From Roseofilum casamattae BLCC-M143 (GTDB lineage Bacteria; Cyanobacteriota; Cyanobacteriia; Cyanobacteriales; Desertifilaceae), in assembly GCF_030068455.1 (NCBI RefSeq), contig NZ_JAQOSQ010000007.1:1-64000 (forward strand): 64,000 bases of DNA, read 5' to 3'. Position 1 is the first letter of the stretch, and each line of letters starts with the position of its first letter. The notes under the pieces are model-generated. The model searched no databases. It was not told where the DNA came from and saw nothing but the letters and a program-made list of their open reading frames with translations. A program made the translations under genes and the position numbers. Positions 8,967 through 20,100 of this stretch are shown piece by piece.

Positions 8967-8990
8967 AGAGACAAGGCATGCCTTGTCTCT
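8967..8990. repeat. Perfect 24-bp palindrome between smc and the glycosyltransferase
   Basis: The arms AGAGACAAGGCA and TGCCTTGTCTCT are exact reverse complements with no loop. This resembles the dispersed GTAGAGAC...GTCTCTAC palindromes common in filamentous cyanobacterial genomes. It sits downstream of both convergent genes, so it could fold as a transcript end, but no T-run follows. I see it as an interspersed repeat. Confidence 0.7.
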
Positions 8991-9060
8991 ACGGCAGACC
9001 CCGAAAACATCCTCAATAAAGATTGTGCAATCAATGCGACTTCTGGCTTGAGGGAGAGCG

Positions 9061-9075
9061 AAAAACCCGGTTTCT
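9061..9075. repeat. Copy of a 15-bp palindromic repeat (AGAAACCCGGTTTCT type)
   Basis: AAAAACCCGGTTTCT is one mismatch from the palindromic repeat also found at 34245-34259, 34294-34308 and 40902-40916. All copies are intergenic. Confidence 0.5.
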
Positions 9076-9092
9076 GAGAATGCCCACTCAGG

Positions 9093-10298
9093 TTATGGTA
9101 ATGATGGAGCGGGAGCTTCTAACACTTGTAACAGATCGGAAGCAACCCGCGACCAACTATAATGGATTTCGCTTAACTGACGGCCGTTGCGACCCATATT
9201 TTCTGCAAGAGCCAGATCGGATAAGAGTTCGTTAATCGGAGTGGCAAATGCGTCCGGGTTAGCATAGTCTTCAATTAATCGCCCATTCTTTTCTGGAATA
9301 ATAACTTCTGGGTTGCCACCTCGGACTGTGGTTAGAATGCACAATCCCGTTGCCATCGCTTCATAGTGTACGCGAGCTAAGGGTTCTTGCCACTGAGAGG
9401 CACAGACAAAGATATCGCCTAAGAGGAAATAATCTTGTACGCGATTGGGCTTAATAAACCCAGTCAGTCGTACGGAGTCTCCTAATGCAGTGGCTTGCTC
9501 TTTGAGAGTGCGAACGTAATCGTTTTCCTCATTTTTACCGTACCACTTACTGCCCACGAGCAAGAGTACGGCAGAAGGATGCTCGGCCAGAACTTTGGGA
9601 AAGGCTTCCAGGAGGATATGGGGGCCTTTTTTATCGGTTAAGCGGCCGACGCAAACCACTACTTTGCGTCCTTCCAGTCCGTATTCGGCTAATAATTGCG
9701 ATCGCCGCTCTTGTCCTAGGGGAGTCCATCGCGGTTGAAACTGCTCTAAATTGACTCCAGCATAGACGGGTTGTAATTTCTCTCGGTAACCGGGAAATAG
9801 TAAATCGATACCATCGGCAATGAACTGACTCACCGTCACTACCTTCTCCACTCGGTCTAAACACTGTCGAGCTAGATCGGGAGCAATTTTCTTCTCGTGG
9901 AACATCTCATTATGCATGCTCAGCAGAAAGCGAGTCTTCGGAGCAAGCCGAGCGATCGCCGGCAAATATTTAGGCCGATTGTAAAAAACAACCCAGTCAA
10001 ATGTCTCTTTAGTGACGAAATCGGCAACGGCTTGATAATAAGCTTCTGAGTCTCCTGGTGCAGCTCGTTGATAGCGAACGCCATCGCGGACTTCTGAGTC
10101 AGCTAAATCCGGATCGGTTACGGAAAAAACTGTGACGTCATGTTTTTTACTTAAATAAGGCAAGATTCCATCAATGTAAGTTTGAATTGCCCCACCGCGT
10201 ACACAAGGTACAGGTAATTTTTCTGTACAAACCAATACAATTTTCACGATCTTGCCAAACACTACTGTTTGTGATAAATTACGGCTGAATCCAAGCAT
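9093..10298 (-). CDS. GT4-family glycosyltransferase (CotSA-like)
   Basis: A 401-residue GT-B fold retaining glycosyltransferase. The C-terminal half holds the GT4 nucleotide-sugar-binding features: VVCVGRLTDKKGPHILLEAF near residues 212-231 and the E-x7-E motif in EPLARVHYEAMATGL near 307-321. The N-terminal half begins KIVLVCTEKLPVPCVRGGAIQTYI, with the glycine-rich acceptor loop. That strand starts at codon 19, so a GTG at 10247 is a good alternative start to the ATG at 10298 and would give a protein about 17 residues shorter. The gene is divergent from the synthase cluster across a 355-base gap, so it could glycosylate that product. The closest family types also act on surface polysaccharides, and the substrate is unknown. 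Confidence 0.85.
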   Translation of the reverse strand: MLGFSRNLSQTVVFGKIVKIVLVCTEKLPVPCVRGGAIQTYIDGILPYLSKKHDVTVFSVTDPDLADSEVRDGVRYQRAAPGDSEAYYQAVADFVTKETFDWVVFYNRPKYLPAIARLAPKTRFLLSMHNEMFHEKKIAPDLARQCLDRVEKVVTVSQFIADGIDLLFPGYREKLQPVYAGVNLEQFQPRWTPLGQERRSQLLAEYGLEGRKVVVCVGRLTDKKGPHILLEAFPKVLAEHPSAVLLLVGSKWYGKNEENDYVRTLKEQATALGDSVRLTGFIKPNRVQDYFLLGDIFVCASQWQEPLARVHYEAMATGLCILTTVRGGNPEVIIPEKNGRLIEDYANPDAFATPINELLSDLALAENMGRNGRQLSEIHYSWSRVASDLLQVLEAPAPSLP

Positions 10299-10653
10299 TC
10301 AAAGCCAATTTAAACGCATATGGGAGAAAAATGGAGTGGCCTGGAAAAATTAAGGAAGAATTGAGCCAGCGTGCGATCGCGATCGCATCGTCGCCTTCCT
10401 TTAAGATGTTACACTAAAATCGCCATCGTATCCATGAGAATTTCGGGTAATTTTAAATCTGTTTAATATATTCTTTAGGATCGTTTATCATTGGCGATAG
10501 AGCGTGTCATATGAAGGCAATGATAGAGAATTCATTAGAATTACCATTCATTGACAACTAAACGTGCTTGGCATACTTTGAGAATAAAAAGCCGAAGCAA
10601 GGAGCTGAGGAAAGCGTCCGATCGTTGTATATTGGTTTACTCATAAAAAACCT
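10299..10653. other. Divergent control region between glycosyltransferase and synthase cluster
   Basis: A 355-base gap that must hold the promoters of the two divergent units. It contains doubled GCGATCGC octamers at about 10374-10387 and an AT-rich stretch at about 10440-10480. I see no clear operator. The only open frame (10331-10417, 28 codons) looks accidental. Confidence 0.5.
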
Positions 10654-13600
10654 ATGGAGTCTCGCAAACATAAAGGAAACTCAGGAATCGCTGTCGTAGG
10701 AATGAGTTGCCGTTTTCCAGGTGCTAAAAACTATAGTCAGTTCTGGAAAAACCTGGAGGAAGGAGTTAATAGTATCGGTGAAATCCCACAACAAAGATGG
10801 TCGATCGATCGGTACTATTCCCCAACTCCTCAAGACCCTCACAAAACGATTAGTAAATGGGGCGGTTTTGTAGAAGGAGTCGACCGGTTCGACGCGCAGT
10901 TCTTCAATATTTCTCCACGGGAAGCCGAGAAAATTGACCCCCAGCATCGCATCATGTTGGAGCTGAGTTGGTCGTGCTTAGAAGATGCTGGATATGCTCC
11001 CAAACAACTCTCTGGAGAACCAGTTGGAGTCTTCATTGGGGTCTGCAACTATGACTACGACACGTTGCAACATAAGACTGATGAAAACACGAACGGTCAC
11101 AGCGGCACCGGCACGTGGGTCTGCATGTTACCCAACCGCATCTCCTCCTTCTTCAACTTCCACGGGCCGAGTATCCCCGTTGACGCTGCCTGCTCTAGCT
11201 CTCTAGTTGCCGTCCATCAAGCCATTGACGCGATCGCCAATAAGGAATGTCACGTTGCCCTTGTCGGTGGCGTCAGCGTATGCTCGAGTCCCACTCGCTA
11301 TATTCAAATGAGTCAGTTGGGGATGCTCTCCCCCACGGGTCAATGTAAAACCTTCGACAAAGATGCCGACGGTTACGTGCGCGGAGAAGGAGCGGGAGTT
11401 ATCTTGCTCAAGTCCGTCGAGCAAGCCGTTGCCGATGGCGATCGCATTTACGGCATCATTAGAGGCAGCGCCATCAACCACGGCGGCCGGGCGCGCACCC
11501 TCACCTCTCCCAACGTCTACGCCCAAGCCCAAGTCCTGCGCTCGGCATACACTCGAGCCAACATTCCTCCCGACACGGTGTCCTACATCGAAGCTCACGG
11601 CACCGGCACTCCCCTGGGCGACCCCATCGAAATCAACGCTTTGAAGCGAGGATTCCGCCAGCTCCATCAGCAGTACGGCCTCTCGAAAGAAAAGCAAGCC
11701 TATTGCGGACTCGGAGCCGTGAAAAGTAACATCGGCCACTTAGAAGGGGCTGCTGGCATCGCCGGATTGATCAAAATTCTGCTCGCCGTCCACCACAAGA
11801 AACTGCCAAAACTGGTTAACTTCAACGGACTCAATCCGCGCATCAAGCTGAAAGATAGCCCGTTTTATATTATTGAGAAAACCCGGAAGTGGAAGCGCCT
11901 GCGAACCGACTCCGGGAAAAAGATACCTCGGCGCGCTGGAGTGAGTTCCTTTGGCATCGGCGGCGTGAACGCCCACGTTATTGTCGAAGAAGTTCCCTCT
12001 CGTTACCGCAAGCGATCGCAAACCCTGTCATCAACCGGAGTGCACCCCTTCACGATTTCCGCGCAAACTCCAGAAGCATTACGAGACCTAGTGACTGACT
12101 GCTACGATCGCTTGGTTTCCGAAAGCCAGCTCTCCCTGTGCGATGCGTGCTACACTGCCGCAACCGGGCGATCGCATCAGTTTGCCGAACGATTAGCCAT
12201 CGCCGTCGAGTCGAAAGTCGAACTGCAAGAAAAACTAGCCGATATTCTGAAACAACGCGATCGCGCCAGCCTCCCCGGCATTTCCCGAGGCAAAGCCGAG
12301 CAAGCCAAGGGGAATATTGCCTTCCTCTTTACCGGACAAGGCGCTCAGTACGCCGAAATGGGGCGATCGCTCTACGAAAGCCAACCCATCTTTCAACAAG
12401 CCCTCGAGCAGTGTAACGAGATTCTCAACGACTATCTCGACCTTCCTCTCCTCGACGTTCTCTATGACGAAAACTGCTGGGACAAGCTCGATCGAACCCA
12501 ATACACCCAACCCGCCATCTTTGCCATTGAATACGCTCTGTATAAACTGTGGGAATCTTGGGGGATTAAACCGAACTGGGTGATGGGCCATAGCGTCGGA
12601 GAATATGCCGCCGCTTGCGTCGCTGGTATCTTTAGCCTGGAAGACGGACTGAAACTGATCGCCATGCGCGGCCGACTCATGCAAAAGTTGCCCGCTGGAG
12701 GCGAAATGGTCTCCCTCTTGGCAACGGAAGCTCAAGTGCGGGAGGCGCTTGCAGAAGCGAAAGTAGAAGACCGGGTCAACATAGCCGCCTTCAACGGGCC
12801 GAATAGCATTGTTATTTCCGGCGAGCATAACGCCATTGCTACCGTCGTCGAGAAACTAAAAGCACAAGGAATTAAAACCAAGCAACTGCAAGTCTCTCAC
12901 GCCTTCCACTCTCCCTTGATGGAGCCGATGCTAGCCGAGTTTAAAGCCGTTGCCGAAGAAATTAACTACAGCCAACCGCAGATTACCCTCATCTCCAACG
13001 TCACCGGACAACCCATTACCGAAGAGATCGCCAACGCCGACTATTGGGTGCGCCATATTCGGCAACCGGTTTACTTTGCGCAGAGCATTGAAGCCTTACA
13101 CCAGCAAGGATGCGATCGCTTTCTCGAAGTGGGACCGAAACCCATTCTCCTCGGTATGGGACGGCAGTGTTTGCCGGAAGGTGCGGGCATTTGGTTGCCC
13201 TCCCTACGTCCGAATGTGGAAGACGAACGGCAAATGTTCTCCAGCTTAGGAGAACTCTACGTGGGTGGAACTCCGATAGACTGGCAAGGAGTTTATCAAG
13301 ACCGACAGTATCAAAAAATTGCCTTACCCACCTATCCATTTCAACGGCAGCGCTATTGGATCGACGCGGAAGTGGTTGCGGAAACGCCAGTATTAACCAA
13401 TGCCAAAACCCTTCATCCTCTCTTGGGAAGTAAGCTGCAACTGGCAGGAGTCGATCGCCAACAGCACTTTAACGCCTACATTAGCGAAACCGCCCCCGTT
13501 TATCTAACCGATCACCGAGTCTTCGATCGCGCCCTCTTCCCAGCTACCGGTTATCTGGAAATGGCGATCGCCGCTGCCAAACATCAGTTTAATGCGGCCT

Positions 13601-16600
13601 GCGTCGGTGTCGAAAATGTTACCATCCGTCAAGGTCTCATCTTGCCAGAAGCAGAAGTCAAGCAACTGCAAACCATCATCACTCCCATCGACAACCGCCG
13701 CTATAAGTTCGAGATTTATAGCGCTCCGGCAGAAAGTGACGATCCCGCGTGGACGTTGCATACGGAAGGGAAGCTGAAAGCAGTTCCGGCCGATAGCGAC
13801 GAAGATGGTTCTCTCGAAGCCTATCGAGCCGAGTGTCAGGCAGCGATTACTGCAGAAGACCATTACGCCAGCTATCGCGAGATTGGTATTGAATATGGCG
13901 ATAGCTTCCAAGGGGTTGTCGAACTTGCGACGGGCAGAGAAAAAGTTGTCGCGCGCATCGAACTTCCCGAGGACTTGCGCGCCGACTTAAAAGACTACTA
14001 CATTCATCCCGCGCTCTTAGATGCCGCATTCCAAGCCATCGGTCAAGCTCTGGAGAATAAAGCGCCAGGCATGACCTATCTGCCCATCGGCATCGAGCAA
14101 CTCGCGCTCTACCACCATCCCGGTGCTGCGGTTTGGGCTGTGGCTCATATCGACTCGGCAACTCTGAAAGGAGATATTACTTTAGTTGATGCCAGCGGTA
14201 CGGTGCTGGTTGCGGTGCAAGGACTGAGCTTAGTCGCAACTACAGCTTCGGCTCTCTTGCGCACCTTGCAACCGGGACTGAAAGATTGGTACTACCAGAT
14301 AGACTGGAAACCCGCTGCTCTGGAAACCACGGCAGAGAGCGAACCGGGGACTTGGCTGGTGTTTGCGCAAAATAGCCAACTGGCAGATGCGATCGAAAAA
14401 GCGCTGAAACCCAAGCAACAGAAATGCATTTGGATTTCGGCAGGTAAGAAATATCGCAAGTTCAAAACTCCCCACTATCAAATTAATCCTACCTGCGCCG
14501 AGCACTACGAACAGTTGCTCGCCGACTGTTCGGAGATTAGCGGTATCGTTCATCTTTGGGGTCGAGACGAAGATAGCTCCGGTGCTCCAGATTTAGCCAA
14601 AGCCGTTGACCTCAGTTGCGGCAGTATTTTGCACTTAGTCCAGGCTCTGGGTAAAGCCTCCTTAGAGCGTCAACCCGACCTCTGGCTGGTCACTCAAGGT
14701 ACGCAAAACGTCACCGACCCCACAGAAGTCATTCAGCCCCACTACGGCACATTGTGGGGACTGGGACGAACGATCGCCCTCGAGCAAGCTCAGCTCAACT
14801 GTCGGCGCATCGACCTCGACCCCCAAGCTCCCATTAAGTCGAGTTTGCCGAAACTGGTGGAGGAGTTGCTCTCGCCCACAGAAGAAGACCAAATTGCCAT
14901 TCGCCAAGATACGCGCTATGTGGCTCGCTTAGGGCAATGCTTCGGCTCCGCTCAGCACAAGCAGTCAGGACGGAAAGCAGCGGAGACGAATATTCCAGTG
15001 CAGTTGAAACTGGAAGAATACGGCTCTATCGATAATATTGGTTGGAAACCGTTGCAGCGCCGCTCTCCGGGAGCTGGGGAAGTCGAGATTGAAGTTAAGG
15101 CAGTTGGGTTGAACTTCCGCGACGTACTCAACGCCTTGGGAATGCTGCAAGAGTATTATGCCGAACATTTGGGGATTACTCGCGCCGACCAGTTAACCTT
15201 CGGGTTTGAATGCGCTGGAACCATTGCGGCCGTAGGCGAAGGGGTGACAAAATGGCAAATTGGCGATCGCGTCATGGCCACATTACTCAACGACGGGTTT
15301 AGCAGTTTTCTCACCGTCCCTGCCACTCGCGTCATGCCGCAACCGGAGACCATGAATGCGACGCAAGCAGCGACTCTACCGCTGACGTTCCTCACGGCAT
15401 ACTATGGGTTGCAAGAGCTAGCCAAAATTCAGGCAGGCGATCGCGTTTTAATCCATTCTGCCGCAGGTGGAGTCGGTCAAGCAGCAGTCCAGATTGCCCA
15501 AGCAGCGGGTGCGGAAGTCTTTGCGACAGCGAGTCCGGGTAAATGGGACTTCCTCAAATCTTTGGGGATTAAGCATATTATGAACTCCCGCACCCTAGAC
15601 TTTGCCACGCAAGTGATGACGGACACGCAAGGCAAAGGAGTCGATATTGTCCTCAATAGTTTGAATGGCGACTTTATCGATAAGAGTTTAGAGGTGCTCG
15701 CCACTAACGGGCGGTTTGTCGAAATTGGTAAAATCGGGATTTGGACGGCGGAGGAAGTCGCCGAGAAGCGCCCCGATGCGGCGTATTTTCCCTTCGACTT
15801 AGGGGAAGTGGCAGACGCGCAACCGGATATTGTGACGCAATTGGGCGATCGCCTGGCGGTAGACTGGAATCAGGGAACTTTGAATGCCCTTCCCCACAAA
15901 ATCTTTGCCAGTAGCGACATCCAGGAAGCCTTCCGCTACATGCAACAAGCCAAGCATATCGGGAAAGTGGTTATCTCCATGCCCGTATCCCAGAACGAGG
16001 TAACCATTACCTCCGATGCCACCTACCTGATTACTGGGGGCTTGGGAGCGCTCGGTTTAGAAATCGCGCAATGGCTTGTGGAACAAGGAGCGCGCTCCTT
16101 GATGCTCACCTCTCGCCGCTCTCCTTCCGAAACCGCGCAAACGAAAATCGCGCAACTGGAAGCTACCGGTGCCTCGGTGCAAGTCGTCGCGGCAGATATT
16201 TCGCAAGAGAAAGCGGTGAGCAACTTAATGCAAACCTTGCCCCAAGATAACGGTAAAGGTTCTCTCCCGCTCAAAGGCATTATCCACGCCGCCGGAGTCT
16301 TAGACGATGCCTTGTTGCAAAACATGAGTTGGCAGCAGTTTACCAAAGTCCTGGCTCCGAAGATGAACGGCACCTGGTATCTGCACCAACACAGTCAGCA
16401 TCTTTCCCTCGACTTCTTCGTCTGCTTCTCCTCCATCGCCTCCATGCTCGGTTCTGCCGGACAAGGAAACTATGCCGCAGCCAACGGGTTTATGGATGCC
16501 ATGGCCAACTACCGTCAAGGACTGGGTTTACCCGCCCTTACCTTAAACTGGGGACCTTGGGGACAAGTGGGAATGGCAGCCAACTTAACCGAAGAGCACC

Positions 16601-17190
16601 AACATCGACTGGAAGCGAGCGGCTTAAAAGCTATTGCTCCGGAAGATGGAATGCAAGCGTTAGGAGAACTGCTCTCCGGAAGTTCCGGGCAAGTTGGAGT
16701 CTTTCCGGTGAAATGGTCGGCATTCCTGCAACAAGTGCCGGAGCGCTCTCAAGTTTCCTTCCTAGAGAACTTCAGCTCCTCGATAGCGGCAGAGGATATC
16801 GCGATCGATAATAGCGCAGACGAGGACGAAAAAGGCGATCGCCTGTTAGATGAAATTCAGGCAGCCCCCTCGGAAGAGCGCGACGCACTTCTCCTCGTTC
16901 ACCTCTCCGAAAAAATCTCCCATCTCTTAGGGATGAAAGACGGTCAAATCGATCGCGAAAAACCCTTAACCATGATGGGTCTCGACTCATTGATGGCGGT
17001 GGAGTTGCGCAACTTATTACAACGAGAACTGGAGGTGGATATTGCCATTCCGCAACTGATTGAAGGAATAAGTGTTCTGGAGATAACTGACTTGGTTTCG
17101 CAAAAAATCTTGCTCGACCAAATCAGTAGCGTCGATGATTCTGCAACTGAAGATATTCATGAAGATGATATGGAGGAAATTACCCTATGA
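10654..17190 (+). CDS. Type I polyketide synthase: KS-AT-DH-ER-KR-ACP
   Basis: A 2178-residue, fully reducing polyketide synthase module. KS: about residues 12-450, active Cys180 in VDAACSSS, His315 in EAHGTGT and His362 in KSNIGHLEG. AT: about 555-870, Ser647 in GHSVGEY; the HAFH at 749-752 indicates malonyl-CoA. DH: about 925-1190, His954 and Asp1123 (HPALLDAAFQ). The DH motif HxxxGxxxxP has Asp in place of Gly (HRVFDRALFP). A structural pseudo-KR (about 1215-1430) precedes the ER (about 1440-1765, NADPH loop HSAAGGVGQAA). KR: about 1785-2000, Tyr1940 and an LDD motif (B-type). ACP Ser is 2112 in GLDSL. There is no loading domain before the KS, so the starter comes from another protein or the KS acts iteratively. 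The stop overlaps the next ATG (ATGA). Confidence 0.95.
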   Translation: MESRKHKGNSGIAVVGMSCRFPGAKNYSQFWKNLEEGVNSIGEIPQQRWSIDRYYSPTPQDPHKTISKWGGFVEGVDRFDAQFFNISPREAEKIDPQHRIMLELSWSCLEDAGYAPKQLSGEPVGVFIGVCNYDYDTLQHKTDENTNGHSGTGTWVCMLPNRISSFFNFHGPSIPVDAACSSSLVAVHQAIDAIANKECHVALVGGVSVCSSPTRYIQMSQLGMLSPTGQCKTFDKDADGYVRGEGAGVILLKSVEQAVADGDRIYGIIRGSAINHGGRARTLTSPNVYAQAQVLRSAYTRANIPPDTVSYIEAHGTGTPLGDPIEINALKRGFRQLHQQYGLSKEKQAYCGLGAVKSNIGHLEGAAGIAGLIKILLAVHHKKLPKLVNFNGLNPRIKLKDSPFYIIEKTRKWKRLRTDSGKKIPRRAGVSSFGIGGVNAHVIVEEVPSRYRKRSQTLSSTGVHPFTISAQTPEALRDLVTDCYDRLVSESQLSLCDACYTAATGRSHQFAERLAIAVESKVELQEKLADILKQRDRASLPGISRGKAEQAKGNIAFLFTGQGAQYAEMGRSLYESQPIFQQALEQCNEILNDYLDLPLLDVLYDENCWDKLDRTQYTQPAIFAIEYALYKLWESWGIKPNWVMGHSVGEYAAACVAGIFSLEDGLKLIAMRGRLMQKLPAGGEMVSLLATEAQVREALAEAKVEDRVNIAAFNGPNSIVISGEHNAIATVVEKLKAQGIKTKQLQVSHAFHSPLMEPMLAEFKAVAEEINYSQPQITLISNVTGQPITEEIANADYWVRHIRQPVYFAQSIEALHQQGCDRFLEVGPKPILLGMGRQCLPEGAGIWLPSLRPNVEDERQMFSSLGELYVGGTPIDWQGVYQDRQYQKIALPTYPFQRQRYWIDAEVVAETPVLTNAKTLHPLLGSKLQLAGVDRQQHFNAYISETAPVYLTDHRVFDRALFPATGYLEMAIAAAKHQFNAACVGVENVTIRQGLILPEAEVKQLQTIITPIDNRRYKFEIYSAPAESDDPAWTLHTEGKLKAVPADSDEDGSLEAYRAECQAAITAEDHYASYREIGIEYGDSFQGVVELATGREKVVARIELPEDLRADLKDYYIHPALLDAAFQAIGQALENKAPGMTYLPIGIEQLALYHHPGAAVWAVAHIDSATLKGDITLVDASGTVLVAVQGLSLVATTASALLRTLQPGLKDWYYQIDWKPAALETTAESEPGTWLVFAQNSQLADAIEKALKPKQQKCIWISAGKKYRKFKTPHYQINPTCAEHYEQLLADCSEISGIVHLWGRDEDSSGAPDLAKAVDLSCGSILHLVQALGKASLERQPDLWLVTQGTQNVTDPTEVIQPHYGTLWGLGRTIALEQAQLNCRRIDLDPQAPIKSSLPKLVEELLSPTEEDQIAIRQDTRYVARLGQCFGSAQHKQSGRKAAETNIPVQLKLEEYGSIDNIGWKPLQRRSPGAGEVEIEVKAVGLNFRDVLNALGMLQEYYAEHLGITRADQLTFGFECAGTIAAVGEGVTKWQIGDRVMATLLNDGFSSFLTVPATRVMPQPETMNATQAATLPLTFLTAYYGLQELAKIQAGDRVLIHSAAGGVGQAAVQIAQAAGAEVFATASPGKWDFLKSLGIKHIMNSRTLDFATQVMTDTQGKGVDIVLNSLNGDFIDKSLEVLATNGRFVEIGKIGIWTAEEVAEKRPDAAYFPFDLGEVADAQPDIVTQLGDRLAVDWNQGTLNALPHKIFASSDIQEAFRYMQQAKHIGKVVISMPVSQNEVTITSDATYLITGGLGALGLEIAQWLVEQGARSLMLTSRRSPSETAQTKIAQLEATGASVQVVAADISQEKAVSNLMQTLPQDNGKGSLPLKGIIHAAGVLDDALLQNMSWQQFTKVLAPKMNGTWYLHQHSQHLSLDFFVCFSSIASMLGSAGQGNYAAANGFMDAMANYRQGLGLPALTLNWGPWGQVGMAANLTEEHQHRLEASGLKAIAPEDGMQALGELLSGSSGQVGVFPVKWSAFLQQVPERSQVSFLENFSSSIAAEDIAIDNSADEDEKGDRLLDEIQAAPSEERDALLLVHLSEKISHLLGMKDGQIDREKPLTMMGLDSLMAVELRNLLQRELEVDIAIPQLIEGISVLEITDLVSQKILLDQISSVDDSATEDIHEDDMEEITL

Positions 17191-20100
17191 ACCTGAATGA
17201 GATTTTAGCTAAAGTTTCTAGTTGTGGGATTAAACTTTGGGCAGAAGGAGAAGAGTTGAAGTTGCGCGCCCCCAAAGGTGCTCTGACGGCAGAGTTGCGG
17301 ACTTTAATTAAAGAGAACAAGCCGGAATTATTGAAACTATTGCAGCAAAATGTTGCCAGTTCCGAACCGTCCGTACCTTTAGTTCCGGTTGCCCGAACCG
17401 ATAACTTACTCCTGTCCTATCAGCAAGAGCGACTGTGGACGGTAACGCAGTTGATGGCAGATAGCTCGCCGCTGAATTTGTGTCAGGGGTTGCGCATTGA
17501 AGGGAAGCTGGATGTTCCGCTGCTGCAAGACTGTTTGCAGGAAATGGTGGTGCGTCACGAGACCTTGAGAACGACGTTTGCGCTCTCCGATGCGGGTTTG
17601 GTGCAAGAGGTACTTCCAGAACTAGAAGTCACTTTGGCAGTGGAAGAGTTTGCGAAGCTGACGAAGGCGAAAAAGACAGAAGTCGTGAAGGAGAAAGTCA
17701 CCGAGGAGTTGGCGCAGTCTTTTGATGTGGCGCAAGCTCCCTTGTTTTCGTTTAAGTTATTAAAATTCAGCAAAAAAGAAGCCGTTTTAATCTCCGTTTT
17801 CCATCACATTATCACCGATGGATTATCGCACAACTTGCTCTCGGAAGAGCTGCTGAAACTCTACGATGCAAAGCTGGACGGGCGCGAGTCTCCCCTACCC
17901 GAGTTAGAGATTCAGTATGTGGATTATGTAGCTTGGCAGCGCGAGTACTTGCAGGGAGAAACTCTGGAGAAAGGGGTGGCTTATTGGAAAGAACAATTAG
18001 CCAACGTCGAGACATTATATCCCGTTCCGTGCGATCGCTTTCAAGCCACCGCATCCATGGCGCGCGGAGACCAGGAGTATTTCCAGATTCCCGATAAAGT
18101 TGCGACTGCCGTACAAAAATTCGGTCAAGAAAATAACGTCACGCCGGTTGTTGTCTTCTTATCGGTTTTCTACACGCTCATCTATCAATATTCGCAGAAA
18201 AACGATATCGTGCTCGGGTTTCCCGTCGCTGGCAGATCTCATCCGAAGCTGCAAAGTGCGATCGGATTTTTTGCCGACATTATGCTGTTGCGCGCCAACA
18301 TTGAAGGAAAATCGACGTTCCAAGAATTATTGGCGAACATCAAGAAAGCCACGCTCGATGCTTACGCTTATCAGCATATTCCGCTCAACTACGTCAGTGA
18401 GTTCGTGCAACCGCAAGGGGCGCAAAGTTATAAGAACTTATTCCAACTGTTCTTTGACTATATCGACATTGGCGAAAGCGCTCCCAGCTATGAGAACTTT
18501 GCGACGACTTCGGTTGAAGAAAAACTGCCAGCAGATATCGATTTATTCTTTACCTTAATTAAGATCGAAGGAGAACTGAAAGGCTCCCTCACTTACAACC
18601 CCCACTTATTCGCGCCAGAGACAATTTCTGGGTTCATTGAATCTTATCTGGAAATCTTGCAAGCGGTTCTGGAAACCCCAGAGAGCAAGGTGGATAACTT
18701 GGCGCTGTCTGAGAGTTTAGCCGCTCATAAAACCGAGATTCATAGCCCCGAAACCCAGCGCGCTCTGGTGGAAACTGCTCTGAAAGCTAACCCTGCGGTA
18801 GAAGATTGTGCGGTATTACTCCAAGGAGAAGAACGCATTGCTTACGTGCAAGTTGCCGATGCTGCTGTTGCGGAGAAACTAGGCGCTTACTTATCTCAAT
18901 CTACTTTATCTCCCGATTTAATTCCCAGTGCGTTTATCCCGGTTTCGCAGTTACCGAAAACTGAAGCAGGAGAAGTAGACGAAACTGCACTAACTGGTTT
19001 AGAAGTTATCGACGATGGCGTTATCTCAACTTGGGAAAACGAACTGCGCTCCCTATCCGATATTGAAGAAGTCGCCGTTATCGCGCAACCCCGTACCAGT
19101 TTTTCCGTTAACACCGATACCGTAGAGGAAAATGCCGTAGGGGCGGGTTCGCCAACATCTTCGCCAGAAAAGGATACGATTAGTAAACCCGCCCTTACCA
19201 ATATCGCCGATACCTGCGAAGTAGACGAAATTGCCGAATCGACAGAATTTGATACCTGGACGGACTTGCTCCCCGGTACGGAGAATCCCGCGATTATCAG
19301 TATCGACGATCGCGCGCCACTAACTCACGCTGACTTAAAATCATTCCTCCAGTCTCCAGCTAAGAATGCCAGTTTAGCAGCATTGGGGATTAAAAACGGC
19401 GATCGCGTTTGCTCCGCTATTCCCAACGGACCGGAAGCCGCTGTCGCATTTTTATCCATGGCACAAGAATGCGTCTTCGCGCCGATCAACATTGCCTATA
19501 CGGAAAAACAAGTACTATTCGAGCTAGAAGATCTCAGTGCTGTTGCCCTAATTCTGCAACGGGGACGGGCGGAAAACGAGAAACTGCAAGCCTGCGCCGA
19601 AGGTATTGGCGTGCGGGTTATCGAACTGGTTCCCGATACGGAAACTTGCGGTATCTTCACTTTGGAAGAAGTAACGACAAACGCGAAGACAGTCAAAGCC
19701 GTCAAACGCCAGAAACCCAGTCGCGACGATGTTGCCTTAGTTCTGCATACGAGCGGAACGACGCGAAAACCGAAAACCGTTCCCCTAACTCACGGTAACT
19801 TAACCGCCGGTTCTCTCACCATCAGTCGCACCATCGCGCTAACTCCAGAGGACATTTGCGTTAATGTGATGCCCTTATTCCACATTCACGGACTATCGGT
19901 AAATATCTTAGGCTCCATGCTCGCCGGTGCTAGCGTTATTTGTACCTCTGGGTTATATGGAACTGAAAATGGGATTGCAGATTTCTTTAGCTGGTTGCAA
20001 GGTATTGACAAAATCATGCCAACGTGGTACTCGGCAGTTCCTACCATGCACCAGACTATCTTAGACTATGCCGAAGAGGCGATCGCCAAAACCGGTAGCG

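Noticed and set aside
10331-10417. A 28-codon frame upstream of the PKS
   Set aside because: It is built largely from doubled GCGATCGC octamers and lacks a ribosome binding site.
12235-12828. A 197-codon reverse frame inside the first PKS
   Set aside because: It overlaps the conserved AT domain on the other strand and has no recognisable features.
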